The notes: generated by a model from the letters alone, not told the origin. A stretch of 23,306 nt of DNA from Bacteriovoracaceae bacterium UBA4096 (GCA_002381945.1 DFXY01000039.1:25355-48660); one strand, 5' to 3'; numbered from the stretch's first letter, positions 1 to 7,884 are shown. Numbers and translations are program-made.

Positions 1-44
1 AGGCCAGCAATCAATAATAAAACCCACGACATTGTAATCGACAT
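1..44 (-). CDS. SMR-family exporter, N-terminal fragment (partial)
   Basis: Only the first 14 codons are inside the window; the gene continues beyond position 1. The ATG is at 44-42, one base after the stop of the MFS gene (48-46), so translation is probably coupled and this is the last visible gene of the operon. The start reads MSITMSWVLLLIAG, with a second possible ATG at 32-30. A short Met followed by MSWxxLLIAG is the usual opening of SugE/EmrE-type small multidrug resistance proteins, whose first helix begins immediately. Small cation or guanidinium export would fit the efflux gene next to it. The fragment is too short for certainty; another small membrane protein is possible. Confidence 0.5.
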   Translation of the reverse strand, partial: MSITMSWVLLLIAG

Positions 45-45
45 T

Positions 46-1233
46 TTAAACCGACTCCTCAGAGATTAAAGATGATGCCCTAGGCGCTTCAAACAATTTA
101 AAAAAGATATAAGAAAAAATACCACAAAAAAAGATAATGAAAGACATAGGTCTTATGGTTCCATCATGAAAGTGACTAACGAGTGAAGAAATGATAGCAG
201 AGACAGAAAACTGGATCGTTCCCATCAAGGCCGAGGCACTTCCAGCGTGCTTTTTCTGATTAGCTAAAGCACTGGCCGCTGCATTGGGACTAATCATTCC
301 CATATTCAGAATAAATAAGAAAAGTGCCAGGCACATACTCCAAAGTGGGCCATCTAGTACACCTACAAAAAGAATCAATATGCCCGTAAAAGCGACCATG
401 GGATAAATAATTTTCAACAGACTTTGAGGAGTCCTCTTTCTAAGCAATCTACCATTTATCTGAGAAAAGAGTATCAGACCAAAAGCATTAGTTCCAAAGA
501 CCCATGCGTATTCCCGTGGAGTGAGTCCATAGTGAGTAATGAAAACAAAAGCTGAGCCGGTAATGTAAGCAAACATCCCTGCATATACCAAACTCATTGA
601 AATGGTATATCCGGTAAACTCCCTATCCTTTAATATATTTAAATAATTCCTGAAGACATTTTTAACTTGATACTTTTCTTCCGGAACATGAGTCTCTTTT
701 AAAAATAGATGAACTGCTATCATGGCAAGTAAACTAATCGCAGTGAGAACCCAGAAGATGGAACGCCACCCGAGAGACGTTGTTAACAATCCGCCGAAGA
801 TGGGCGCCAAAATAGGTGCCACCCCCATGATAAGCATAAGGAGGGAAAATACTTTGGCGGATTCATGTGGTGGATATAGATCTCTTACAATGGCCCGTCC
901 AATGACCATCCCTGCACAAGAGCCAAGGGCCTGAATGAAACGGAAGATGACAAGGGATTCAACATTTTGGGTAGTGGCACACATGTATGAGGCCAGTCCA
1001 TACAAGATCAAACCAAAAAACAATGGCCTTTTTCGTCCATACCGATCAGTCAAAGGACCATAAAATATTTGCCCTAAGGCAATCCCTACTAAAAATGATG
1101 CCAGCGATAATTGAACTGAGGATAATTCAACATCAAAATCTGCAGCAATTTGAGGCAAGGCAGGCAGGTACATATCAATGGAAAGCGGACCAAATGCCGT
1201 TAAGAGTCCCAGGACCATAATGACGATATTCAT
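46..1233 (-). CDS. Bcr/CflA-type MFS drug exporter
   Basis: A 395-aa inner-membrane transporter with about 12 predicted helices, normal for the Bcr/CflA (DHA1) proton-drug antiporters. Visible signatures are SIDMYLPALP in helix 1 (residues 18-27), typical of Bcr/CflA, and the MFS loop 2-3 motif GPLTDRYGRKRP (59-70). An MGVAPILAPIFGG stretch in helix 5 resembles antiporter motif C. A GTG two codons upstream (1239) also opens the frame, but the AAAGG ribosome site sits directly against it and 5 nt from the ATG at 1233, so I take the ATG. It lies 17 nt after the aldo/keto reductase gene and is followed almost at once by an SMR-like gene. The operon therefore joins two oxidoreductases with two exporters, suggesting disposal of a toxic organic compound; the substrate is unknown. 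Confidence 0.88.
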   Translation of the reverse strand: MNIVIMVLGLLTAFGPLSIDMYLPALPQIAADFDVELSSVQLSLASFLVGIALGQIFYGPLTDRYGRKRPLFFGLILYGLASYMCATTQNVESLVIFRFIQALGSCAGMVIGRAIVRDLYPPHESAKVFSLLMLIMGVAPILAPIFGGLLTTSLGWRSIFWVLTAISLLAMIAVHLFLKETHVPEEKYQVKNVFRNYLNILKDREFTGYTISMSLVYAGMFAYITGSAFVFITHYGLTPREYAWVFGTNAFGLILFSQINGRLLRKRTPQSLLKIIYPMVAFTGILILFVGVLDGPLWSMCLALFLFILNMGMISPNAAASALANQKKHAGSASALMGTIQFSVSAIISSLVSHFHDGTIRPMSFIIFFCGIFSYIFFKLFEAPRASSLISEESV

Positions 1234-1250
1234 GAACACCTTTCTACTGA

Positions 1251-2192
1251 CTAATATTCATTCAGAAAATCTAGTGCTTCCTGATTTAACTTTATCTCAA
1301 CCGCTCTGATAATATCCTCAAGCTGGGACAAATTGGTAGCACTGGCCAAGGTAGCAGTCACACTAGGTCTGGCCATCAACCAAGCTAGTGAAACTTGAGC
1401 AGGAGTACTTTGGTACTCTTTGGCCAGTTTGTCGAGCTTAGACAGGATGTTCATCCCTTTTGGATTGAGATAACTTTTTACTCCCGCTCCCCGTTGGCCT
1501 TTATTAAGATCAGCTTCACTTCTATATTTTCCAGTTAAAAATCCACTTGCCAGGGAATAATAACTAATGACTCCAATCTTTTGATTCAGACAAAGTTCCG
1601 CGTAATTATTTTCAAAATCTTCCCGGTCGTAGAGATTGTAACGAGGCTGAAGTGAGACATATCGAGGAAGACAGTGTGTTTGTGCGGTGGTGAGTGACTC
1701 AAGCAATCTTTCCGGAGAGAAGTTCGATGCGCCAATATACCTCACCTTGCCCGCTTTAATGAGCTCATCAAAAGCACTTAATGTTTCTAAGACAGTAGTA
1801 TTGGGGTCATCACGATGAGATTGATAAAGATCGATATAATCCGTTTGCAACCTCTTTAAAGAATCCTCGACGGCCTTAATGATATACTTACGGGACAACC
1901 CCTGCTTTCCAGGTCCCATATCCAACCCGACTTTACTTGCCAGAACAACCTGACTGCGCTTTCCACTTTGTTTTAACCACTTACCAATAATTGTTTCAGA
2001 CTCTCCCCCCTTATTACCAGGGACCCAGTTGCTATACATATCAGCGGTATCAATCAGATTAAGGCCCTTCTCCATGAACATATCCAGAAGCTTAAAACTC
2101 TCAGTTTCGTTGACGGTCCAGCCAAAAACATTGCCACCGAATGCCAATGGTGCCACTTGTAGGGAAGACTGACCCAAACTTCTCATTTTCAT
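1251..2192 (-). CDS. aldo/keto reductase
   Basis: A 313-aa cytoplasmic NADPH-dependent reductase of carbonyl compounds, of normal family length. The full AKR catalytic tetrad can be read: D48 and Y53 (IDTADMY), K87 (ASK) and H126 (QSHRDDP). GGNVFGW near the N-terminus and the VRYIGASNFS block are also typical. Its ATG overlaps the TGA of the upstream luciferase-like gene (ATGA at 2192-2189), so the two are translationally coupled. It would reduce aldehydes or ketones, perhaps products of the partner monooxygenase; this partnership is inferred from the operon only. The substrate cannot be read from sequence. Confidence 0.92.
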   Translation of the reverse strand: MKMRSLGQSSLQVAPLAFGGNVFGWTVNETESFKLLDMFMEKGLNLIDTADMYSNWVPGNKGGESETIIGKWLKQSGKRSQVVLASKVGLDMGPGKQGLSRKYIIKAVEDSLKRLQTDYIDLYQSHRDDPNTTVLETLSAFDELIKAGKVRYIGASNFSPERLLESLTTAQTHCLPRYVSLQPRYNLYDREDFENNYAELCLNQKIGVISYYSLASGFLTGKYRSEADLNKGQRGAGVKSYLNPKGMNILSKLDKLAKEYQSTPAQVSLAWLMARPSVTATLASATNLSQLEDIIRAVEIKLNQEALDFLNEY

Positions 2193-3169
2193 AAATTCTC
2201 CATCAGCAATGCATAAGATTTTTTCCTGGCCTCTTGATCATGAATCATCGAAAGAATCATATAATGATTAATCCCTGCCTCAGTATAAGGGGCCAATAGA
2301 TTTTTTATCGTTTGCGGTGAACCTACAAATTTAGGGAAACTTGCTCTTAAATGTTCTCTTTCCATCTCTGATAAAGAATAAGCACGTGCCTCCGCCACAC
2401 TTGGAAGTGGATTATTTTTACCGGTTTTAAAAAAGAGAGCAAATGACAAATCTGAAGAAAGTGCCAGCTCCTGGGCTTCCTGATCCGTTTCTGCACAAAT
2501 AATATGACACGCCATCATTGGCAATGGACGCTCCAGATATATTCCTGGCCTAAAATTTTTATTATAGATGTTGATGACGTCAATGGCCGGAAGTCCTGAA
2601 AAATGCTGGGCAAAAGCGTAGGGTAGGCCCTTGTGGGCGGCCAGCCTGGCACCAAAGTCACTACTTCCGAGCATCCAGATCTCAGGTCTATCAACTCTTA
2701 CGGGAACGGCCTTAAGGGGAAGCTCATCCATAAAATATTTTTCCAAGACTTCAATTTCCTCCGGAAAATTATCAGCACTTAATTGAACGTTACGTCTGAG
2801 AGCGTGGGTGGCACGAGATCCGGATCCGGGGGCCCTGCCAAGGCCCATATCAATTCTACCGGGGTAGAGGGCCGCAAGCGTTCGGAAGACTTCCGCCATA
2901 TGGAAAGTAGAATGATTTGGCAGCATAATACCGCCAGAGCCCACTCGAATGGTTTTAGTTGATTGGGCCACATGCGCGATCAATACTTCCGGGGAAGAAC
3001 TTCCGATACCTTCCATATCATGATGTTCAGCAATCCAGTAACGTTCATAGCCTAGAGATTCCACATACTGGGCCAAGGGAGCAACCAAACTTAAACTCTC
3101 CCTGGCACTTGAGCCCGAAAGAATAGGACAAAGATCCAAAACGGAAAGCGATATCTTTTTAGTCAACAT
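2189..3169 (-). CDS. luciferase-like (LLM class) flavin-dependent monooxygenase
   Basis: A 326-aa protein of the bacterial luciferase-like fold, which uses reduced FMN and oxygen. Motifs include YWIAEHHD (residues 44-51), GSGGIMLPNHS (77-87) and GRIDMGLGRAPG (104-115). These are the hallmarks of the single-component MsnO8/YhbW-like LLM subgroup, whose natural substrates are mostly unknown. It is the first gene of the minus-strand operon, with a CGAGG ribosome site ahead of the ATG. It faces an Rrf2-type regulator across a short shared promoter region containing a perfect inverted repeat (3183-3203), so control by that regulator is likely. Family assignment is secure; the reaction is not. Confidence 0.9.
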   Translation of the reverse strand: MLTKKISLSVLDLCPILSGSSARESLSLVAPLAQYVESLGYERYWIAEHHDMEGIGSSSPEVLIAHVAQSTKTIRVGSGGIMLPNHSTFHMAEVFRTLAALYPGRIDMGLGRAPGSGSRATHALRRNVQLSADNFPEEIEVLEKYFMDELPLKAVPVRVDRPEIWMLGSSDFGARLAAHKGLPYAFAQHFSGLPAIDVINIYNKNFRPGIYLERPLPMMACHIICAETDQEAQELALSSDLSFALFFKTGKNNPLPSVAEARAYSLSEMEREHLRASFPKFVGSPQTIKNLLAPYTEAGINHYMILSMIHDQEARKKSYALLMENL

Positions 3170-3182
3170 GTTCGGCCTCGTT

Positions 3183-3203
3183 ATGTATCAATTACAGATA
3201 CAT
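3183..3203. promoter_or_regulatory. perfect inverted repeat, candidate operator for the Rrf2-type regulator
   Basis: ATGTATC-N7-GATACAT, a perfect 7-7-7 dyad. It overlaps the -10 and predicted transcription start of the minus-strand luciferase-like operon, where a repressor would act. A further GATACA lies just inside the regulator gene at 3264. Binding by the neighbouring regulator is inferred from position and symmetry. Confidence 0.55.
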
Positions 3204-3228
3204 TATAGAAAGGCGAATTTAATTGCAA
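3202..3228 (-). promoter_or_regulatory. candidate sigma70 promoter of the luciferase-like operon
   Basis: Read on the minus strand: -35 TTGCAA (3228-3223), 15-nt spacer, -10 TATAAT (3207-3202). The spacer is shorter than the usual 16-18, which would fit a regulated promoter. The -35 hexamer is a palindrome and is shared with the divergent promoter. Confidence 0.4.
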
Positions 3229-3251
3229 CTGTAAAAGGTACATTTTATAAT
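3223..3251 (+). promoter_or_regulatory. sigma70 promoter of the Rrf2-type gene, probably leaderless
   Basis: TTGCAA (3223-3228), exactly 17 nt, then a consensus TATAAT (3246-3251). The regulator ATG is at 3258, six nt after the -10, so transcription would begin at or within a base or two of the start codon. There is no Shine-Dalgarno sequence, consistent with a leaderless message. Confidence 0.6.
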
Positions 3252-3257
3252 TTCAAT

Positions 3258-3671
3258 ATGATTGATACAAGATTTCCGGTTTCGGTTCATATTATGCTTA
3301 CTCTGGCCTATCACCAAGATGAGTTGATTAACTCCGAGTACTTGTCTAAAAGTTTGAACACCAATCCGACTTTTATCCGAAAGTTAGTGTCTCGCTTGGT
3401 AGAAGCAGGCCTGATTGAAAGTTTCCGAGGAAAAGGCGGTGGAATCAAGATCGCTCAATCACCTTCAAAAATTTCCCTGGCCGACATTTATGCTGCCTCC
3501 TTGGAAGATAAAACTCTAGTTTCACCTCATAAAAAACCAGTGTCCAAGGCCTGTATTGTGAGCTGTTCCATGAATGCTATTTTGTGTGATATTGTCCAAG
3601 GCATTGAAAGCTCAACCAAATCTTACCTCTCAAAAATGTACTTAAGTGACTTGTTGAAAAAAGTTAAATAG
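3258..3671 (+). CDS. Rrf2-family transcriptional regulator (YwnA-like)
   Basis: A 137-aa winged-helix regulator. The family opening (MIDTRFPVSVHIMLTLA) begins at the ATG at 3258; the frame stays open upstream to 3168, but those 30 codons contain the promoter and show no homology, so the shorter start is right. The N-terminal half holds the HTH (SEYLSKSLNTNPTFIRKLVS) and wing (FRGKGGGIKI), typical of Rrf2/YwnA. Three cysteines (C99, C103, C110; CX3C, CX6C) lie where IscR/NsrR-type members bind an Fe-S cluster, but the spacing differs, so redox or electrophile sensing by thiols is as likely. It is divergent from the luciferase-like/reductase/exporter operon, which it probably represses. Confidence 0.85.
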   Translation: MIDTRFPVSVHIMLTLAYHQDELINSEYLSKSLNTNPTFIRKLVSRLVEAGLIESFRGKGGGIKIAQSPSKISLADIYAASLEDKTLVSPHKKPVSKACIVSCSMNAILCDIVQGIESSTKSYLSKMYLSDLLKKVK

Positions 3672-3773
3672 CTGAATTGGACAGGTATTAATTGCCAGCT
3701 TCCCTCATTATACGACGGGCCGGTACAATGAATTAAGGTGATCACCAAAGGTCACTGATCAAAGGCGTTGGTT

Positions 3774-3893
3774 ATGAAGAAGGAATCTTTCATAGACATT
3801 GCAAATCTCATCTTAGGAATTACAGCGATATTTTGGTTTGGAGTAGTGATGCTTCCCAAAGTGGAAACCATCCCTACCCCATGGCATTTTTAA
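3774..3893 (+). CDS. small single-helix membrane protein (39 aa)
   Basis: An unrecognised short gene: ATG at 3774, TAA at 3891-3893. An AAAGG ribosome site lies 8 nt ahead. The product starts MKKESF and has one hydrophobic segment (about residues 8-28, rich in I, L, F, W, G), then a PTPWHF tail. The charged N-terminus and single helix suggest an inner-membrane microprotein. Its last codons overlap by 4 nt the convergent DUF3347-like gene. No function can be given; it may be a chance frame. Confidence 0.4.
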   Translation: MKKESFIDIANLILGITAIFWFGVVMLPKVETIPTPWHF

Positions 3894-4411
3894 AACTTAG
3901 TATCCTGGGTCCCACACTCTAACATCTCCATCGCATAGATGTTTTGAACGTCTTTATTGACTGAGGTGTCCTGAATCCAGGATTTTTTGACCATTGGACA
4001 AGAGAAGATATTAAATTTCTTATCAACTTCATAAGTTTGAACAAACTTAATTAATGGTTTTAAGAAAGATTCATACGCCTCCATGTTAGCTTCATGAGAC
4101 TTACTCCCGCTAATAGTAGAAAGCTTGCCGGTCTGGGCCTGGATATCCTTTAGAATTCCCATTTTAGCTTGAGAAGCTGCTTCAGATAATGCTTTGGCCT
4201 TTTTTTCAACAAGAGCATTGTCCTTTTTCAAGAAGGCATTAAAAAGCTCGTCATTTTTATCAAGAATACTTGTAACTGCCGTTTTCTCCGCTGCTTTAAG
4301 TGGTTTTCTTGCCACACTCATCTTGTGATCATGATCATGATCATGATCGTTAGAATGCTGGGCAGTTGCCACTCCTGTCATCAAAAGCACACTTAAAATA
4401 ATATATTTCAT
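3890..4411 (-). CDS. DUF3347-like periplasmic protein with His-rich metal-binding N-terminus
   Basis: 173 aa from the ATG at 4411, which has an AAGGAG site 6 nt upstream; the frame extends 13 codons further but without a ribosome site and would lose the signal peptide. Residues 1-17 are a Sec signal. The mature protein begins with a His/Asp run (HSNDHDHDHDH, residues 19-29) able to bind metal. The rest is helical and ends in a CPM (C138) ... W-IQ ... V-N-Y ... ML-CG (C166) pattern typical of DUF3347, a domain often found with copper/silver efflux systems. It follows the YceI-like gene by 10 nt and lies close to the copA operon, so a periplasmic copper-handling role is likely. Confidence 0.72.
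   Translation of the reverse strand: MKYIILSVLLMTGVATAQHSNDHDHDHDHKMSVARKPLKAAEKTAVTSILDKNDELFNAFLKKDNALVEKKAKALSEAASQAKMGILKDIQAQTGKLSTISGSKSHEANMEAYESFLKPLIKFVQTYEVDKKFNIFSCPMVKKSWIQDTSVNKDVQNIYAMEMLECGTQDTKF
4327..4348. repeat. GATCAT hexanucleotide tandem repeat (3 units plus GATC)
   Basis: Perfect tandem copies of GATCAT inside the DUF3347-like gene encode its His-Asp run. One unit adds or removes one His-Asp pair without shifting frame, so slippage could vary the metal-binding capacity. Confidence 0.8.
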
Positions 4412-4421
4412 TCTGAACTCC

Positions 4422-5000
4422 TTATTTACAAGTTTTAGGAACTGATGCAATTAGCTCAATTTTCACATCCGGCCAGGTCACTCCTTCATGAAGTGTGTTG
4501 CAGGCCTTAGTAAGAGTGTCAAGGTTACCTTTCATATTAAAATCCAGTACATTCATTTCACCGTTTAAGGCCACTGTGTTCTTAGATTCATCATAAGCTT
4601 TTGCTAATGTAATTATCTTAGTTGCACCATTGAGAGAAAATTCAACATCAACACTTGTAGGTCCAACTTTTAAAACTTTTCCACTAATCGTTGATCCTTT
4701 AACCATGTTCTTGAAAAAGAACTGAAAAATTTTAGCATCACGTGCCTTATCATTAGTTGAGATGGATTTTGTATCAACTTCAAAAGTGGCATTAGAAAGA
4801 AGCTCATCTATTGAAGCTGATTTTGTTGAAATAATTTTAAACACATTAAACTGTCCTTTTACTCCCACTTTTTTTGGTGTCTTAAAAGCAGTCCAGCTCA
4901 AAGTCGATCCTTCAGGAGCATAATTAATTGAACATAAATCGGTGGCAGCAAAGGTAGTTAAAGATAATGATAAAACTAACGCTGAAATTAAGGCCTTCAT
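4422..5000 (-). CDS. YceI-like periplasmic protein
   Basis: 192 aa with a Sec signal peptide (residues 1-18, ending TTFA). The mature part follows the YceI pattern: an opening ...Y.PEGSTLSWTAFKTPKKVGVKGQF block, alternating beta segments (ISGKVLKVG, VDVEFSLNG, VALNGEMNVLDF) and total length near the family norm. YceI proteins are secreted lipocalin-like barrels that bind isoprenoid lipids; some are stress-induced. Three Cys remain in the mature chain (C23 and two near the C-terminus). A GCGAGGA site precedes the ATG. It is the first gene of a two-gene unit with the DUF3347-like gene. Its link to copper is by neighbourhood only. Confidence 0.8.
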   Translation of the reverse strand: MKALISALVLSLSLTTFAATDLCSINYAPEGSTLSWTAFKTPKKVGVKGQFNVFKIISTKSASIDELLSNATFEVDTKSISTNDKARDAKIFQFFFKNMVKGSTISGKVLKVGPTSVDVEFSLNGATKIITLAKAYDESKNTVALNGEMNVLDFNMKGNLDTLTKACNTLHEGVTWPDVKIELIASVPKTCK

Positions 5001-5072
5001 AAAGTAATCCTCGCTATTAATAAATAAAGTTTTTGATCAGTAGAAGATAACATAAATGAAGGGATGTGGAGT

Positions 5073-5130
5073 GAGAAAAAACACTTAGCCCAGCGCAACG
5101 CTGGAAGGACGGTCTAAGGCGTCCTTCCAG
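5073..5130 (-). terminator. double-hairpin intrinsic terminator
   Basis: On the minus strand, after the small secreted gene: a 10-bp stem CTGGAAGGAC/GTCCTTCCAG (5130-5101, 10-nt loop). A second hairpin CCAGCG-TTG-CGCTGG (5104-5090) overlaps its foot. A T-run (5079-5074) follows. It separates the 118-aa gene from the YceI/DUF3347 unit. Confidence 0.75.
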
Positions 5131-5137
5131 GAAATTA

Positions 5138-5494
5138 CTAATTACAGGCCTTAACAATTAAGCGAATCACATTAAGTGACTCATCAGAATCGCTATGGTT
5201 GATCTCGTAAGCTTTTCCATCAATGATTACCTTAAATGACGATTCAGCATTAACATCCCGATCCCCACGAATTTGTGAAATCGCCCGATGAACATATTTC
5301 TCGATGCCTTCAATAGAGACCTTCTTGGTTGTTGTTAAGGCCAGATCCTTGTCCTTACCGAAGACTTGAACTTTAGTAGCAACTCCATTTTTAATCGTGC
5401 ATTCTTCTCTTAAAAATTTCCCTTGAAGTTCGATCTCCGCAAAGGCCTGAATCGAAAACATGACAAGGGCGATGAAAGTCATAGTTTTAAACAT
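5138..5494 (-). CDS. small secreted protein of unknown function
   Basis: 118 aa with a clear Sec signal (residues 1-19, ending QAFA) and an AAAGGAG site 7 nt before the ATG. I do not recognise the family. The mature protein of about 99 residues is mixed alpha/beta with two cysteines (C32 and C117, the penultimate residue) that could form a disulfide joining the ends. It is a single-gene unit with its own double terminator, and is divergent from the CueR-type promoter of copA, sharing the 191-nt intergenic region. That position hints at a role in the copper response, but nothing in the protein itself shows metal binding. Confidence 0.7.
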   Translation of the reverse strand: MFKTMTFIALVMFSIQAFAEIELQGKFLREECTIKNGVATKVQVFGKDKDLALTTTKKVSIEGIEKYVHRAISQIRGDRDVNAESSFKVIIDGKAYEINHSDSDESLNVIRLIVKACN

Positions 5495-5625
5495 AATATT
5501 TCTCCTTTAAATCATTAATTGACGCTAAATCAGTCAACTTTAGATGTAAAGGCTCGACCATCATATTTGCTCATAGACGAACCCGGGTAACCATTTGTGA
5601 CAATGCTAATATATGTTTTATTCAT

Positions 5626-5656
5626 TTGACCTTCCCTTCAGGGGAAGGTTTATAAT
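5626..5656 (+). promoter_or_regulatory. CueR-type copper-responsive promoter and operator
   Basis: -35 TTGACC (5626-5631), an overlong 19-nt spacer (5632-5650) and -10 TATAAT (5651-5656). This is the MerR-family architecture in which the activator untwists DNA to align the elements. Between them lies a perfect dyad ACCTTCCC-N5-GGGAAGGT (5629-5649), closely matching known CueR operators (ACCTTCC...GGAAGGT). It drives copA-cueR-oxidase, and its regulator is encoded in that operon, giving positive autoregulation. Confidence 0.93.
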
Positions 5657-5685
5657 TCAGGTCTAATCATGAAAAGGAAGCATTT

Positions 5686-7884
5686 ATGGAACATATCAAT
5701 TTAGACATCAAAGGCATGACTTGTGCTTCTTGTGTCAACCGTATTGAAAAAGCATTAAATAAGGATGAAGGAGTGATATCTGCATCTGTGAATCTCGCTA
5801 CAGAGAAGGCCAGCGTGGATTTTGATCCCAAGTTAATCAATCGCGAGAAAATTCTGTCTTTAGTTTCCAAGGTTGGTTATGAGGCCCAGGTTTCATCTGA
5901 AATGCAGGGCCCTCTGAAGGAGAAAGATTTTAAAAAAGAAAAGATTCTGGTTTTAATATCGGCCCTCCTCACCCTGCCTCTCGCTCTTCCCATGGTGTTT
6001 GAACCTTTCGGGCTTAACCTTATGCCACCACCATGGATTCAACTTATGCTCGCGACACCTATTCAGTTCATCATAGGTGCACGTTTTTATAAATCGGCAT
6101 GGGGGGCCATTAAGGCCAAGTCAGGGAACATGGAATTGCTGGTTGCCATTGGAACCAGTGCCGCTTATGGTCTCAGTTTATATATTTTGTTAAAGAACCT
6201 TGAGCATCTGGAACATCATAATATCCATTTTTATTTTGAAGCTTCGGCCGTAGTGATTACCTTAGTATTATTAGGGAAATATTTAGAATCTAAAGCAAAA
6301 CAACAAACAACCTCTGCCATTAAAGCTCTCCAGGCCTTACAACCCGCCAAAGCAAGAGTCTTAAGAGAAAATAAGGAAGAGGAAATTGATATCAAGGATC
6401 TGAAGCTAAAAGATTTGGTGATTGTTCGCCCCGGAGAACGTATTCCGGTTGATGGTTTTTTGACCAAAGGAATGACTCAAGTCGATGAATCACTCATCAC
6501 TGGAGAAAGTCTACCTATTGAAAAAAAAGAAACTGATAAAATCGTCGGAGGTTCTATCAATGGTGATGGTTTAATTCATGTCGAGGTTTCGGCCTTGGGT
6601 TCAGAAACCATGCTAGCTCGAATCATACGAATGGTTGAAGACGCACAGGCAGTCAAAGCGCCTATTCAAAGACTAGTGGATAAAGTTAGTGCCTATTTTG
6701 TACCAACGGTCTTAATCATTGCCTTTCTCACCATCCTCGTTACGGGGAGTATATATGCTGACTGGGAAATGGCCATTATTCATGGCGTCGCTGTCTTAGT
6801 CATTGCATGTCCCTGTGCGCTGGGGCTTGCCACTCCAACCTCTATCATGGTGGGAACTGGTGTAGCAGCTAAAGCGGGAATCCTGATTAAAGATGCCGAG
6901 GCATTGGAAGTGGCCCATTCAATCACTACGATTGCTTTTGATAAAACTGGAACGCTGACCGAAGGAAAACCTGCTGTCAGCAAATTTCTCGCGTTTCATC
7001 AGTCTGAGGACGAGGTTCTAAAAATACTTGCTACAATCCAAAGCGGTAGTGAACATCCCCTGGCCAAAGCAATTTTAAAAGAAGCACAAAAAAAACAAGT
7101 CCATCCAGGACATGCCACCTCCACTAAGGCCCTGCCTGGCAGAGGTCTGGAAGCTGTCATTAATGAGAGAAGATACATTCTCGGTAGTAAAAGGATTCTA
7201 TCCGAATTAAACCTGATGGATGATGGCATTCAGAAAGCTTCACAGGAGAGTGAAAATTCAGGTGAGACGGTCTCCTTTCTTATCGATGCCACTGAGAATA
7301 AGATTCTGGGTCTCATAGGCTTCAAAGACACTATCAAAGATTCGGCCAAACTAACCATTCTAAAATTAAAACAACTAGGCATTAAAACGGTGATGCTCAC
7401 TGGGGACAATCAAGGGAGTGCGAATTTAGTGGCCCGGGAATTAGGGATTGATGTGGTCAAGGCCGAAATTCTTCCTGATCATAAATCGCACATTATTCAG
7501 GAATTAAAACAGCAAGGCGAGATTGTTGCTATGGTCGGTGATGGCATCAATGATGCTCCTGCCCTAGCAGCTGCTCATGTGGGAATGGCCATGTCTACCG
7601 GTACAGATGTGGCGATGCATTCGGCGGGGATTACTCTGATGCGAGGAAATCCACTTCTGATTCCCGATGCAATCTCTGTCTCCCGAAGAACTTATGCTAA
7701 AATTAAGCAAAACCTTTTTTGGGCCTTCATCTATAACGTTATTGGTATTCCCTTGGCGGCCTTCGGCTATTTGAGTCCGGTCGTTGCGGGTGCGGCCATG
7801 GCCCTAAGTTCCGTCAGTGTCGTAACCAATTCATTACTACTCAAAAGATGGCAGGCCTCTCATGAAGCAGGAGAAATTAAATGA
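5686..7884 (+). CDS. copA: copper-exporting P1B-type ATPase CopA
   Basis: A 732-aa inner-membrane pump that expels Cu(I) from the cytoplasm using ATP. It has one N-terminal HMA domain with GMTCASC (C13, C16), then eight predicted helices. The transport-site CPC is C375-P-C377. The phosphorylation motif DKTGT starts at D419, the nucleotide-binding SEHPLA has H457-P458, and the hinge GDGINDAP is 618-625. The last helices carry the YN and MxxSS landmarks of Cu(I) specificity (AFIYNVIGIP and MALSSVSVV). A GAAAAGGAAG ribosome site precedes the ATG. It is first in the operon under the CueR-type promoter, and its TGA overlaps the cueR start by 4 nt. The length and single HMA are ordinary for the family. 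Confidence 0.97.
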   Translation: MEHINLDIKGMTCASCVNRIEKALNKDEGVISASVNLATEKASVDFDPKLINREKILSLVSKVGYEAQVSSEMQGPLKEKDFKKEKILVLISALLTLPLALPMVFEPFGLNLMPPPWIQLMLATPIQFIIGARFYKSAWGAIKAKSGNMELLVAIGTSAAYGLSLYILLKNLEHLEHHNIHFYFEASAVVITLVLLGKYLESKAKQQTTSAIKALQALQPAKARVLRENKEEEIDIKDLKLKDLVIVRPGERIPVDGFLTKGMTQVDESLITGESLPIEKKETDKIVGGSINGDGLIHVEVSALGSETMLARIIRMVEDAQAVKAPIQRLVDKVSAYFVPTVLIIAFLTILVTGSIYADWEMAIIHGVAVLVIACPCALGLATPTSIMVGTGVAAKAGILIKDAEALEVAHSITTIAFDKTGTLTEGKPAVSKFLAFHQSEDEVLKILATIQSGSEHPLAKAILKEAQKKQVHPGHATSTKALPGRGLEAVINERRYILGSKRILSELNLMDDGIQKASQESENSGETVSFLIDATENKILGLIGFKDTIKDSAKLTILKLKQLGIKTVMLTGDNQGSANLVARELGIDVVKAEILPDHKSHIIQELKQQGEIVAMVGDGINDAPALAAAHVGMAMSTGTDVAMHSAGITLMRGNPLLIPDAISVSRRTYAKIKQNLFWAFIYNVIGIPLAAFGYLSPVVAGAAMALSSVSVVTNSLLLKRWQASHEAGEIK

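Noticed and set aside
3168..3257. Upstream 30-codon extension of the Rrf2-type gene
   Set aside because: It contains the promoter elements and operator, lacks a ribosome site and homology, and the family N-terminus starts at 3258.
5573..5595. tRNA-like GGTTCG and CCCGGG palindrome between the secreted gene and copA
   Set aside because: No cloverleaf arms can be formed around it on either strand.
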